Positions 1 through 8,783 of a stretch of 43,346 bases of DNA are shown here, in pieces. The stretch is taken from NCBI GenBank assembly GCA_030747485.1, contig JASLKP010000013.1:1-43346 (forward strand), given 5' to 3'. The position numbers were made by a program, and so were the translations under genes. The notes under the pieces were generated by a model. The model did no database searches. It had not been told where the DNA came from and saw only the letters and a program-made list of their open reading frames with translations. Within the stretch, counting starts at the first letter, position 1, and each line of letters starts with the position of its first letter. The DNA comes from Candidatus Thalassarchaeaceae archaeon (GTDB lineage: Archaea > Thermoplasmatota > Poseidoniia > Poseidoniales > Thalassarchaeaceae).

Positions 1-1745
1 AATCGTCCGCCATGCGCGCATGAAATCGACGATAGTTGTTCGATGCGATCTTTGAGGAATCTCATGGCGTAATCATTGGCCCGCTTCAGATAGAGGCGTG
101 CACTGAATACTCCAGACAGTATATTTCTGTCCCAACCTGAGTGTAACTCACCTTGGTATCGGAATATTTTCTTCTTACCTAACCAAGCACGGAGTGCTTC
201 GATATAGGCAGGGAATGATGAATGTTCAAACTTGATTCTTCCATTGAATCGCTGACTCGCTTTACCGATGAGCATCGGTAGAGTCGGTTGAGGGTGTGTG
301 TGGTCGCTCCCTTGTCCAAATAGCAATACTTCGGGTTGCCAACCGAGGCTCTCATGTTTATCCAACAATCTCTCCATTCGACCCATTGCAGTTTCGACAT
401 TCACATTCAGTGAGTCCTTGCGGTCTAGTGGCCGTTCCTCAAAGCCCCATGCCATCAGGTTCGGATAGTCGGGAACTTGTTGCACAGCCAGTACCTTTGT
501 TTTGGCATCACTTGCATACCAGTTGAATACGCCTCCGGCTTCTTGAATCCAAGGGCCCGCGCCTCGAGTGAAGATGAATGAATCGAGTCCAGCACCTTTC
601 AGGATAGCCGGCAGTTGCCCCACGTGGCCAAACGGATCAGGAACGTAGCCGACTTCTGAACGGCCACCCCATCGCTCTGCTGTTCGGTGCCCCATCAGTA
701 AATTTCGAACAAGTGCTTCTCCACCGACAATGTACTCGTCAGGCAAAACATACCATGGGCCAATGTTCAGTCGACCCTTATCGACAAGTTTGCGAATTCT
801 TGCTTCATTCTCAGGTCGAACTTCAAGATAATCTTCCAGAACAACCGTTTGACCATCCAATTCAAACGAGGGGTATGCTTTGGGATTGTTTTCCATCAAG
901 TCTAGTAAATCATCAATGAGTTCTACCAATTTGTATCGATACTTCTGGAATGGTAAATACCATGCACGATCCCAGTGAGTATGCGGGACGACGTGTCCAA
1001 GCAATGGTGCATCTTTGAGTCGACCAGTATTCGCTTTCTTCAACTTAGGATAGCGTGAACCTTCCGCAGGCTCCTGAGGTAGTGCCTCAATTTCAGGTAG
1101 TGATTCTTCCTCCTCTTCTTCAACCTCTTCCCAATCTCCAGCCTCTTCTTGGACTGCTTCGGCCGCGGCCTCTTCTACTTCTTCAGCCTCAGCCGCTTCT
1201 TCAGCTGCCAATTCTTCAGCATCAACAACCACCTGTTCCTCTTGGCCGGTCATCTTCGCCATTGCAGCATCAAAGAGAGATTCTTCATCTTCACTACCTT
1301 CCTCAAGTGGTGTTCTCTTTGGTGGGCCTCGACCGGGGGGTCCTCGTCCAGGTGGTCCACGTGAGGGTGGTCCTCGACGGGGAGGTCCTCGTGCAGGGGG
1401 TCCTCGGGATGGAGCCGATTCTTCTTCAGGTGTATCGGGGATTTCTTCCACGACTTCATCCTCTTCAGGTGCGTCAGGAATGTCTTCCTCTTCTTCAGGC
1501 GCTTCAGGGATTTCTTCCACGACTTCATCCTCTTCAGGTGCGTCAGGAATGTCCTCTTCTTCGACATCATTGGAAATTGGTGGCCCGCTCGGTGGTCCAC
1601 TTGGTGGTCCCTTCGGAGGTCCACTCGGCGGCCCCCTTGGTGGGCCCCTTGGTGGGCCCCTTGACGGTGGACCTCTAGGTGGTGGACCACGCGGCCCTTT
1701 CTGCTCATCACCCTCATCATCAGTGGGGGGGCCGGCGGGAGCCAT
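1..1745 (-). CDS. GH38 alpha-mannosidase with long disordered N-terminal extension (3' end cut off)
   Basis: Hydrolyses alpha-mannosides. The catalytic domain begins near residue 250 with HTHWDRAW (H255, H257, D259: the zinc-binding H-x-H-x-D of GH38), and PDPFGH carries the expected nucleophile D370. NILSGVFSARLYLKRAN near the window edge fits the family. The frame is open to position 1, so 581 residues are visible and the C-terminal part is missing. The ATG at 1745 is the only start after an in-frame TGA. There is no signal peptide, so I infer a cytoplasmic enzyme acting on imported glycans. Residues 1-250 are unlike the family: two blocks of [R/S/K]GPP tetrapeptides flank an acidic stretch with an exact 47-bp direct repeat (1438-1484 and 1507-1553), followed by a Glu/Ala-rich helix-like stretch. 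It lies 23 bp after the kinase-dehydrogenase gene and is probably its operon partner. Family assignment is firm; substrate is unknown. Confidence 0.92.
   Translation of the reverse strand, partial: MAPAGPPTDDEGDEQKGPRGPPPRGPPSRGPPRGPPRGPPSGPPKGPPSGPPSGPPISNDVEEEDIPDAPEEDEVVEEIPEAPEEEEDIPDAPEEDEVVEEIPDTPEEESAPSRGPPARGPPRRGPPSRGPPGRGPPGRGPPKRTPLEEGSEDEESLFDAAMAKMTGQEEQVVVDAEELAAEEAAEAEEVEEAAAEAVQEEAGDWEEVEEEEEESLPEIEALPQEPAEGSRYPKLKKANTGRLKDAPLLGHVVPHTHWDRAWYLPFQKYRYKLVELIDDLLDLMENNPKAYPSFELDGQTVVLEDYLEVRPENEARIRKLVDKGRLNIGPWYVLPDEYIVGGEALVRNLLMGHRTAERWGGRSEVGYVPDPFGHVGQLPAILKGAGLDSFIFTRGAGPWIQEAGGVFNWYASDAKTKVLAVQQVPDYPNLMAWGFEERPLDRKDSLNVNVETAMGRMERLLDKHESLGWQPEVLLFGQGSDHTHPQPTLPMLIGKASQRFNGRIKFEHSSFPAYIEALRAWLGKKKIFRYQGELHSGWDRNILSGVFSARLYLKRANDYAMRFLKDRIEQLSSISCAHGGR
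1438..1553 (-). repeat. Direct repeat inside the GH38 N-terminal extension
   Basis: An identical 47-bp stretch occurs at 1438-1484 and 1507-1553, a period of 69 bp or 23 codons. It encodes the acidic unit beginning EDIPDAPEEDEVVEEIP. Arrays of [R/S/K]GPP tetrapeptides flank it on both sides (about 1320-1425 and 1578-1700). The near-identity of the nucleotides suggests a recent duplication by slippage or recombination. Confidence 0.9.
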
Positions 1746-1768
1746 GCCGGTGCAGGTTCACCAACCAC

Positions 1769-3859
1769 CTATGAAATTGATTCAGAAGCAAGGAGAGATT
1801 CTAATTTGGCTTCAGCCTCTCCCATAGGGAGAGAAAAGTCGATTTTTGCATTTGGATATTTCAGAGCCGCAGCCACTCCAACAAGCAACGAATCACAGGG
1901 CAAATCGTGTTCTAAGCATAGATTGATTGGCCCCAATAAGCGTTCATTCTCTCCCAGTTTTCGTATGGGGTCTCTTGCATTTCTCTCAATTGGGTCTCGG
2001 ATTGTAGAATCTTGATACTTGGCAAGGGCACGTTCACACCATTCATTCTGTTCATCTTCATCGAATCCGTAAGCAGCGACCAGTGCTGCAGATGATTCAC
2101 GACCGGCAGCCAACGCAAGTTGACTAATTTCTGGATGATTAGCAGCATCCGCTAACCATTCAAAACCCGCTAAATGTCCGATGTAGCATACCATGGCATT
2201 GACACAATTGTAGGTGAACAATTTACGCGTCAGTTCTTGTTCGAAGTTTGGCTTTGGCTCAAATCCTTCAATTTGCAAATCACTCAATAGGGCATCTCCA
2301 TCCAAGGGAAGAGTCCAATGGTCTTGGACCTGAATCGTGAGTGGGTGTTGTTCTTTTGTAGGCTCAATACATGAGCGAAGGACCTGTGCTTGAGATATGC
2401 CAAGACAATTTTCAATCAATTCTAATTCCTCATTAGACGCACCATGCTGTAGTGCTTGACGAACTGAAATGGCAGGGTGAGGGTGATTTTCAGCTAGCAC
2501 CACATCGAGTACGCCACTCTTCAACCGTTCACATAGGGGTTGTCGAATATAGTCGGCCCACGCTTCGATATTTGTTGCACCCATGGCAGTCAATATGAGG
2601 TCGGCATCCAAAATTAATTCATTCAATTGTTCTTCAAGGTGTAAGATGGATTTCGCTTGAAGACGTTCATCATTTTTAGTGGAGAGATTATACACACTCC
2701 ATCCTTTCTCTTCTCGAAGTTGTTGAATGGTTGGAAGATGAGCATCGACTAGACTGAAATCCCATCCTGAACGAGTGAGTAATTGTGCTAGAAATCCACG
2801 TCCGACCTTGCCTGAACCGAAGATAATTGCATGTGGTCTTTTTTGAGCCAAACGGGCCACTCCGATTACACTAACTTCTTGTTTCGCCTTTAGAATTGCA
2901 TTTCTTGAATCGACCAATTGTGGGATCACAGCCAATCCACCACCAATCCACATTTCCCCCTCTGGGAATTGGGATCTCATCGTTTGGATGGGGAGATTAA
3001 TCTCATTGAGAACTCCCCATGCTTCTCCGATAATTCCACGTGTTGTTTCACTTTCCAATTTGGATATGAAGCGATCAACATCTTTCCTCGTCGGCTGTTT
3101 GCCAATCCATTCAGGTATGACCTTCACGGCATTTGTGGGTGTGACAGTGTAACATAATGCTGGCAACCTCCCAATGGGTGGTAGCCAACTCATACTCTCT
3201 TGGGGTTTGCCTCCCACCAATCCAATGTGTTCACTGGTATTTGCGAGATTAAACAGACGCCCATCAGGTGCCCCCAGTCCAATAACACCTGCTGTGAGAT
3301 CATCACATCCACAGATGACTTCGGCACCTTCTGGGATACCTGATAGTCTGGAACCAGTTTCAGTGACAGTTCCAATCACATCTTCGGGTAGGTGAAAATG
3401 ACCTTCTCCGACATAGCCCCTCATGGAGCGCGAATCCCTTGCGATGATTTCTGTCAATTCCCAATTCAGGTAATCCTTGAGTTGTACTGCAACTCCACTT
3501 CCGATCGGTCCATGTTCTAGTTCCCATTGGGCAATTCTTGATGGTACCCATGAACGAGAAGGTGGTAAAATTTGGTCACCAAATGTAGGACGTTCACAAC
3601 TCTCAGGAATCGATTCGTTCCATTGAATCATTCTTCCACATAATGCTCCCCCTCGAATGACAATCGCCGAGGGCCCATGTCCAGTAATACCCACTCTTAC
3701 GATGTGTTCAGATCGATCATCAAGCCATTGCTTGAGATTTTTCCACACGCCTTCGTTGGATGGCCAGACATGCATATCCCATTCTGATTTTTCATTGAGT
3801 AGAATCACTTTTGTCGAACTGGTTCCGACATCAATTCCCAATGTCCATGTCTCGACCAT
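1769..3859 (-). CDS. Fusion of FGGY carbohydrate kinase and mannitol-1-phosphate 5-dehydrogenase-type enzyme
   Basis: Two enzymes in one chain of 696 residues. Residues 1-340 are a compact FGGY kinase: the phosphate loop GIDVGTSSTK opens it, GCDDLTAGVIG carries the expected catalytic Asp, and IGGGLAVIPQLVDSRNAILK is the C-terminal nucleotide-site motif. From about residue 342 a Rossmann domain (IIFGSGKVGRGF) starts a polyol-specific long-chain dehydrogenase most like MtlD; ENHPHPAIS and RKLFTYNCVNA match its active-site segments. The usual K-x4-N-x2-H there reads K-x4-N-x2-N, so the histidine is replaced. Inference: a polyol or ketose is phosphorylated and a polyol phosphate interconverted with a ketose phosphate in one protein. 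I chose ATG 3859, directly before the kinase fold, over the upstream ATG at 3901 that overlaps the SDR gene; 3859 lies in a perfect hairpin. The kinase part is shorter than the usual roughly 500 residues. Confidence 0.85.
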   Translation of the reverse strand: MVETWTLGIDVGTSSTKVILLNEKSEWDMHVWPSNEGVWKNLKQWLDDRSEHIVRVGITGHGPSAIVIRGGALCGRMIQWNESIPESCERPTFGDQILPPSRSWVPSRIAQWELEHGPIGSGVAVQLKDYLNWELTEIIARDSRSMRGYVGEGHFHLPEDVIGTVTETGSRLSGIPEGAEVICGCDDLTAGVIGLGAPDGRLFNLANTSEHIGLVGGKPQESMSWLPPIGRLPALCYTVTPTNAVKVIPEWIGKQPTRKDVDRFISKLESETTRGIIGEAWGVLNEINLPIQTMRSQFPEGEMWIGGGLAVIPQLVDSRNAILKAKQEVSVIGVARLAQKRPHAIIFGSGKVGRGFLAQLLTRSGWDFSLVDAHLPTIQQLREEKGWSVYNLSTKNDERLQAKSILHLEEQLNELILDADLILTAMGATNIEAWADYIRQPLCERLKSGVLDVVLAENHPHPAISVRQALQHGASNEELELIENCLGISQAQVLRSCIEPTKEQHPLTIQVQDHWTLPLDGDALLSDLQIEGFEPKPNFEQELTRKLFTYNCVNAMVCYIGHLAGFEWLADAANHPEISQLALAAGRESSAALVAAYGFDEDEQNEWCERALAKYQDSTIRDPIERNARDPIRKLGENERLLGPINLCLEHDLPCDSLLVGVAAALKYPNAKIDFSLPMGEAEAKLESLLASESIS

Positions 3860-3870
3860 GCGTGGTCGAG
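3851..3870 (-). promoter_or_regulatory. Hairpin spanning the start codon of the kinase-dehydrogenase gene
   Basis: CTCGACCA and TGGTCGAG form a perfect 8-bp stem around a 4-base loop. On the minus strand the A of the ATG at 3859 is the last loop base and the TG lies in the 3' arm. It falls in the 22-bp gap after the SDR stop. It belongs to a set of similar start-proximal hairpins in the window; the role is unknown. Confidence 0.6.
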
Positions 3871-3881
3871 TGTGCCGAGGG

Positions 3882-4670
3882 TTATTGCAGATTCTCTGCA
3901 CTGTCTGGCCATTGAATGGGGGTCCAACCTAACGTAGTCATCCCTGGTTCTAAATCTAGAAATCGCCCTGGTGAATCAGATTGTGCTGCTGTCAGAAGGT
4001 GTTGATCTAATGATGCTGAAAGGGCGGCTTCAAAGAATCGCCTCACATCTTCGGCAAGGAATGCAGTCGCCTGTAGACGACCACCTCGTATCCAATGCTC
4101 ATCTTCGTTGGGGATGACTGTACCAATTCTAACCGCGATGGTTTCCATTCCATGGACACGTGAATGCATCTCAGCCAATACTTCTGCATACACTTTCGAT
4201 ACTCCATATGTTGAGGTTGGTGCGACACCGTGTTCAACGCCAATCAGTGTGCCATGGAATGGGCCACCTTCAGAAAATAACGCCTCAAGACCAACCTGTG
4301 CCAATCCACTGGATGCAACAATTACTCTACGCAATTGAGCGGCGAGTGCACATCGAAATATGGCTGTAGTGACCTCAATATTGTTTCTCAACATCGACGC
4401 ATCATCATTTGATGGATTTGCATCCGCAGCAAGATGGATGAGTGCATCGGCACCTTCGAAAACCGATGTTAATTGTTCATCACTACATGCCGATAATTCC
4501 ATCTCGATTGCGACTCTGCTTGGAGCCAATTCGTCCTCAATGTTCCTTCCTGCATCCAACCATGATTGATGTGGGCGGTCAATACCAATCACTTCGTGTC
4601 CTAGTGTTTTCAGGTGGTCGTGAACAATACCGCCGATAAGACCAGCAGAACCAGTAATCACGACGCGCAT
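3882..4670 (-). CDS. Extended SDR, uronate-dehydrogenase-like NAD-dependent oxidoreductase
   Basis: A 262-residue NAD(P)-binding enzyme of the extended short-chain dehydrogenase family. It starts directly with the glycine-rich nucleotide loop TGSAGLIGG (residues 6-14), has ASSG near residues 119-122, and the catalytic YGVSK with Y155 and K159. The segment after it (ETIAVRIGTVIPNEDE) and the C-terminal LGWTP resemble uronate dehydrogenases, which oxidise hexuronates to aldarolactones; their usual length, about 265 residues, fits. A sugar-nucleotide epimerase is possible but these are normally longer. It is the first gene of a minus-strand unit with the kinase-dehydrogenase fusion and GH38, which supports a role in sugar or uronate catabolism. 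SDR membership is firm; substrate is inferred. Confidence 0.8.
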   Translation of the reverse strand: MRVVITGSAGLIGGIVHDHLKTLGHEVIGIDRPHQSWLDAGRNIEDELAPSRVAIEMELSACSDEQLTSVFEGADALIHLAADANPSNDDASMLRNNIEVTTAIFRCALAAQLRRVIVASSGLAQVGLEALFSEGGPFHGTLIGVEHGVAPTSTYGVSKVYAEVLAEMHSRVHGMETIAVRIGTVIPNEDEHWIRGGRLQATAFLAEDVRRFFEAALSASLDQHLLTAAQSDSPGRFLDLEPGMTTLGWTPIQWPDSAENLQ

Positions 4671-4699
4671 ACCCCTTCGAAGACGCCTCAGGTCAAGAG

Positions 4700-4720
4700 T
4701 TTGCCTTTATTGAAGGCGAA
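4700..4720 (+). promoter_or_regulatory. Hairpin ending on the start codon of the M60 peptidase gene
   Basis: TTTGCCTT (4700-4707) pairs with AAGGCGAA (4713-4720) with one T-G wobble around loop TATTG. The last base of the 3' arm is the A of the ATG at 4720. It lies in the 49-bp divergent gap between the SDR and M60 genes, so it could also be a DNA site for a regulator of both. Confidence 0.5.
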
Positions 4721-7700
4721 TGCCTATTCCACCCCGCATCTTCCGCGGTAGCGTGACAGAAGAACCGAGCCGCCTCCTTCCGGCCATTTTGGTGGCAGTT
4801 CTTGTGTTGGGTGGGATTGCTGGTGCTGGTACAATTCTACTGACGCCTCCTGAAAAATTAGACTTAGATTTGCAATATCCTGAACCAGAGCCTGAACCGG
4901 AGCCAGAACCAGAGCCTGATCTGGAGCCAGAAATACAATGTACAGAAGGTACGATTCTGTTTCAGCAATCTTGTATCATTCCAATATCTAATTTGACATA
5001 TCCTGCACCAGAATGGATGTATGCAGGAGAAGGAATCTGGTTGGAACCAATATTTGATGGCGAGGTTAATCATTGGAATTCAACGTGTAATTCCGATGAC
5101 ATAACTCCTCTCGAAAACGGATCATTCCACTACTTTGCGATTGAAGATGGAGATTTTCAGTGTGTGATTGAAGCGAGTAATGAAGTATCAACAAGTTGGA
5201 CAAATATTTCGATTGAAATCATTGTCAATCCCCCCTCTGACATTGATGTTGGTCCCGGAGCATGGATGTTGGTCAAAGGACAACCTACACTGATTTCTGC
5301 TCCAGATGTGAATGGGGGCGAAGTCGAGATTTGGACCATACATCCCCCCCTCCCTCTTGGCTTAAGTTTTGATTCTCAAACGGGTGCCATTTCTGGTGCT
5401 GCTCTGATTTTGGCACCAGCTACAGTTCATACTCTTACAGCTTCAAATTCAGGAGGTACCTCAAACGCAAGCATCACATTAACAGTCATCGATCAACCAC
5501 CTGTGAATGTGCATTGGGGAGAAATGGAATTGACACTGACTCTTGGAGAATCCATGATTCCACAATCGGTATCTCATTTTGGAGGTGACCCGATTCTATA
5601 CGAAGTTGAACCAGCATTGCCTACTGGAATCGTCCTCAATGCTACAACTGGTCGATTATCTGGGACACCACTTGAACTTCAAATTGAAACAACATACATT
5701 GTTTGGGCCAACAATTCAGGTGGCGGTGCCATCGCTTTCCTTTCGGTGACTGTGAATGATGCTCCAATAACTTCGATTATTTACTCTAGAATGCCTTTAG
5801 ACATGATTTGGCAGAATGATTCAATCGATATGTTGCCCGAAACAACAGGGGGTGTTGCTATTGTTTGGAGTGTCACGCCCCCACTTCCAGTTGGTTTGAA
5901 TTTTGACACATCATCAGGGCGAATCACGGGTTCGGCTGATACATTACATCCTTGGACATCACACACAATTTATGCCGTCAATACTGGTGGCGAGTACTCA
6001 ACCATTCTTGAAATCAGAATTGCAGATTATTTCCCCTCCAATCTTAGTTGGGGGGCAACAGAATTTATCCTGCAGGCCAATCATAGCGTTGAATTCCATG
6101 TAGACAATGGAGGGGCTCCAATCTATTCATGGGCATTTGAGCCACCCTTAGATGGACTTTCCATTGATTCTTCAGGAACAATTAGTGGTATGCCACAGGG
6201 AAGAACCGTCAATCGTCATGCATGGACGACGCACACTGTTTGGGCGAACAATAGTGGGGGCTCTCTCGGCGTAAATCTCACCTTTGCCATTCATGATTTA
6301 GATGCAGATTATGATGAACTCACAACACGACCAGTTGGTGAGGTGAATTATGGCAGTTCCTACCCATCATTGATTCTACCGTTTGGAGAATGGGCCTTCC
6401 CTGTGGGCCTTGATGGAATCGATCGGCCCACTGTATCTGCATCCCACTCAGGGGAAGGGAGAATTGTTGGATTTGGACACGAATCAATGGCATCTCAGAC
6501 AACGGGTGCTCATGGGAATCTGAGCCTAAATGCTCTGGACTGGGTCTGTGATGGACGTTTACGAGTGGGTCTTGAATCATCGTTTAATGGTTGGAAGGAT
6601 ACACTGCTCGCAGAGGGATATTCAGTCATCTCCTCCGCTACGCCTTCAGATTTGCAGAATTTGGATTGCTTCGTGACAGAATTCTGGAACACATATTCAG
6701 ATTCAGAAAATGTACAGATTGAATCTTGGTTGACTGGAGGTGGGGGACTCATCATGGGCGGCCACGCTTGGTATTGGTCCTACTCAAATAGTGACGGTCC
6801 ACACAATTATCCTGGAAACAAGATTGCAAAGACAACAGGGCTTCTGGTCTCTACTTCAAACGTCTATACGACGACCACCGTAACTGACGCACCACTTGGT
6901 CCCCAATACCGACTTTATGGGGCACTCCCTCTATTGGAGGAGCATTTTGCCGGTACTCTGATGTTAACCGGTGATGATGCAGATCAGGTGGCAAATACTG
7001 TGAATCTGTGTGCTTCAAATCTCCCTCTTGATTATGTCTCATATTGGAGTGCAGTACGTTTGTTATCGAACATGACTGGTTGGTTCCATATCGACTCCTC
7101 AAATTCTTATTCTCTCGATGCGGATCCGATTGATGATCTGTTACTCAATATCCAAGAACAATTGATGCAGAAATTACCTGCCTCTGAATTGATTGCTCAC
7201 CCATCTTCATCTTCTTTCCCCGGTGCGGTAAATGTCACAGCATCCAGATTAACTCGTACGATTCCAATTGATGGTGATTTTTCAGGTCTCCCGTCGAGTT
7301 TTGGCTATGCAGGTGCCCGTTCACATGGTCGAATGAGTACAGGGCTCTATGCTGCTCCCGGTGATGTGATCAACGTCACCTTCCCCGTTGAAATCGTCGA
7401 CCAAGATGTGTACGTGTTGGTGGGTGCACACACGGATAATCTGTGGGGTAAATCCACACTTGATCGCCACCCAAGAATCCATCGATGGTGGTATGTTGAC
7501 AATGTTTCAATGCAGGTTGGGAATGCATTTGGTGGCCCAATCTATGTTGCAATTGCTGCAGGCTCATCTCTAGGGCCATTCAATGTCACAATTGAGAATG
7601 CAGTTGAGATGCCTTGGTATCAACATGGAATTACAAACCTCAGTGATTGGCAAACAACTCTTCGTTATGCACCTGCTCCAATGGCTGAACTATCCTCCGA

Positions 7701-8739
7701 CTTCTTCATTCTGACAGTTCCTTCTAGTTACATCAGAAATTTGGATGACCCAGATTTAGCAATGGATTTCTGGGATGCCGCTTTACAGATGGAACACAAT
7801 CTCTCGGGCTACACACCATGGCCCCGAATCGAGCGAGCGGTATTTGATGTACAGATTAGTGCTGGTTGGATGCATAGCGGTTATCCATTCATGGCACATA
7901 CTGCAAGTGTAGCAGGGGTTGTGAATGGCACCTACATGTATGAGAATGGAGATTGGGGGATGTTCCATGAATTGGGACATAATCATCAATGGATGTCATC
8001 CACTCTACCTGGAAATACCGAGACGACCTGTAACCTATACTCGATGCTTCTAATGGAGGATCTTGTCGGAATTACCGGACACGGAGCGATGTCACCAAGT
8101 AACAGACAAAGTCGAACTGAGTCTTACTTCAACAATGGCGCTCAAATTGCATCTTGGTCAGTATGGACTGCGCTTGAGACACACATCCAAATCAAAGAGG
8201 CATTCGGATGGGAACCATTCACAGCAGCATTCCAAGAATACTACTACAACTACAGCACTCAACCATCAGGTGATTCTGCTGAATTCAATCAATGGGCGAT
8301 ACAAATTTCATTGAATACTGGACACAACCTCTTGCCGTTTTTCGATGCATGGGGGTTCCCATTAATCGCATCTAGTTGGGCTGCTGTAAGCCATTTGCCT
8401 GTATGGAATTCCGATCCTCTTCGGGGTTGGGTATACGAATATGATGTGATTCTTAGAGATTTAGGTTCCACCAATGTCAACAGTAGTTCCACCGATTTGA
8501 TGTGGGATGTTTATGACAATGGGACAAACACGAATCTTACTGTTTGTTGGGGCTTATTTGATGGAGGCACCTCCACCATTGGGTGGACGAATTGTGCAAA
8601 TCTTGGCACATCAGTGGTTGGAAATAGACTCTATTCACTGAATGGATTAATCAGTGGTCAAACTTATCATTGGCGGGTCGTCGGTGAGAACGATAATGGC
8701 CAAACATGGACAGATGCCCAATCTTTCACCGTGATGTGA
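4720..8739 (+). CDS. Secreted M60-family (enhancin/TCAF-like) metallopeptidase with Ig-like domains
   Basis: A 1,339-residue exported protein. An N-terminal hydrophobic segment (about residues 19-43) serves as signal or anchor, followed by a PEPEPE spacer (about 52-70). Four Ig-like units of the He_PIG type cover about 155-530, each with a PPLPxGLxFDxxTGxIxG pattern and an NxGG turn. Residues about 545-790 contain WLTGGGGLIMGGHAWYWS and resemble the GATase-like domain that accompanies M60 in TCAF/FAM115 proteins. The M60 domain follows, with zinc motif HELGH at 1083-1087 and a downstream Glu in NTETTCN near 1100, fitting the HExGH...E pattern. The C-terminus is an Fn3-like unit (GQTYHWRVVGENDNGQ). 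M60 enzymes known elsewhere cut glycoproteins such as mucins; here I infer breakdown of external glycoprotein. The active-site residues look intact. Confidence 0.88.
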   Translation: MPIPPRIFRGSVTEEPSRLLPAILVAVLVLGGIAGAGTILLTPPEKLDLDLQYPEPEPEPEPEPEPDLEPEIQCTEGTILFQQSCIIPISNLTYPAPEWMYAGEGIWLEPIFDGEVNHWNSTCNSDDITPLENGSFHYFAIEDGDFQCVIEASNEVSTSWTNISIEIIVNPPSDIDVGPGAWMLVKGQPTLISAPDVNGGEVEIWTIHPPLPLGLSFDSQTGAISGAALILAPATVHTLTASNSGGTSNASITLTVIDQPPVNVHWGEMELTLTLGESMIPQSVSHFGGDPILYEVEPALPTGIVLNATTGRLSGTPLELQIETTYIVWANNSGGGAIAFLSVTVNDAPITSIIYSRMPLDMIWQNDSIDMLPETTGGVAIVWSVTPPLPVGLNFDTSSGRITGSADTLHPWTSHTIYAVNTGGEYSTILEIRIADYFPSNLSWGATEFILQANHSVEFHVDNGGAPIYSWAFEPPLDGLSIDSSGTISGMPQGRTVNRHAWTTHTVWANNSGGSLGVNLTFAIHDLDADYDELTTRPVGEVNYGSSYPSLILPFGEWAFPVGLDGIDRPTVSASHSGEGRIVGFGHESMASQTTGAHGNLSLNALDWVCDGRLRVGLESSFNGWKDTLLAEGYSVISSATPSDLQNLDCFVTEFWNTYSDSENVQIESWLTGGGGLIMGGHAWYWSYSNSDGPHNYPGNKIAKTTGLLVSTSNVYTTTTVTDAPLGPQYRLYGALPLLEEHFAGTLMLTGDDADQVANTVNLCASNLPLDYVSYWSAVRLLSNMTGWFHIDSSNSYSLDADPIDDLLLNIQEQLMQKLPASELIAHPSSSSFPGAVNVTASRLTRTIPIDGDFSGLPSSFGYAGARSHGRMSTGLYAAPGDVINVTFPVEIVDQDVYVLVGAHTDNLWGKSTLDRHPRIHRWWYVDNVSMQVGNAFGGPIYVAIAAGSSLGPFNVTIENAVEMPWYQHGITNLSDWQTTLRYAPAPMAELSSDFFILTVPSSYIRNLDDPDLAMDFWDAALQMEHNLSGYTPWPRIERAVFDVQISAGWMHSGYPFMAHTASVAGVVNGTYMYENGDWGMFHELGHNHQWMSSTLPGNTETTCNLYSMLLMEDLVGITGHGAMSPSNRQSRTESYFNNGAQIASWSVWTALETHIQIKEAFGWEPFTAAFQEYYYNYSTQPSGDSAEFNQWAIQISLNTGHNLLPFFDAWGFPLIASSWAAVSHLPVWNSDPLRGWVYEYDVILRDLGSTNVNSSSTDLMWDVYDNGTNTNLTVCWGLFDGGTSTIGWTNCANLGTSVVGNRLYSLNGLISGQTYHWRVVGENDNGQTWTDAQSFTVM

Positions 8740-8764
8740 GGCATCGTCACACTCATGACTGAAT

Positions 8765-8781
8765 CGCGGCCGTAGGCCGCG
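8765..8781 (+). promoter_or_regulatory. Triloop hairpin two bases upstream of the MFS gene start
   Basis: CGCGGCC (8765-8771) and GGCCGCG (8775-8781) form a perfect 7-bp GC stem with loop GTA. The ATG follows after two bases at 8784. It fills most of the 44-bp gap after the M60 gene. It could be a translational control element, a terminator for the upstream gene, or a DNA operator. Confidence 0.6.
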
Positions 8782-8783
8782 CG

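Noticed and set aside
1438..1553. Possible CRISPR-like direct repeat
   Set aside because: Only two copies, no spacers, and the unit is an in-frame coding repeat of an acidic protein segment.
1320..1700. Collagen-like G-P-P repeats
   Set aside because: The period is four residues (xGPP), so no collagen triple helix with a glycine at every third position is possible.
1250..1768. Minus-strand 172-residue frame starting at 1768
   Set aside because: Out of frame with GH38; its His/Arg/Lys-rich sequence is a frame-shifted reading of the same repeats.
1055..1827. Long plus-strand frames rich in Leu/Pro and Ser/Gly
   Set aside because: They are the opposite strand of the GPP and Glu-rich repeats of the GH38 gene. 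The minus-strand frame carries an authentic catalytic domain, so these are shadows.
4879..4940. Pro-Glu repeat in the peptidase gene as a mobile or microsatellite feature
   Set aside because: It is a short in-frame spacer next to the signal anchor, common in secreted proteins.
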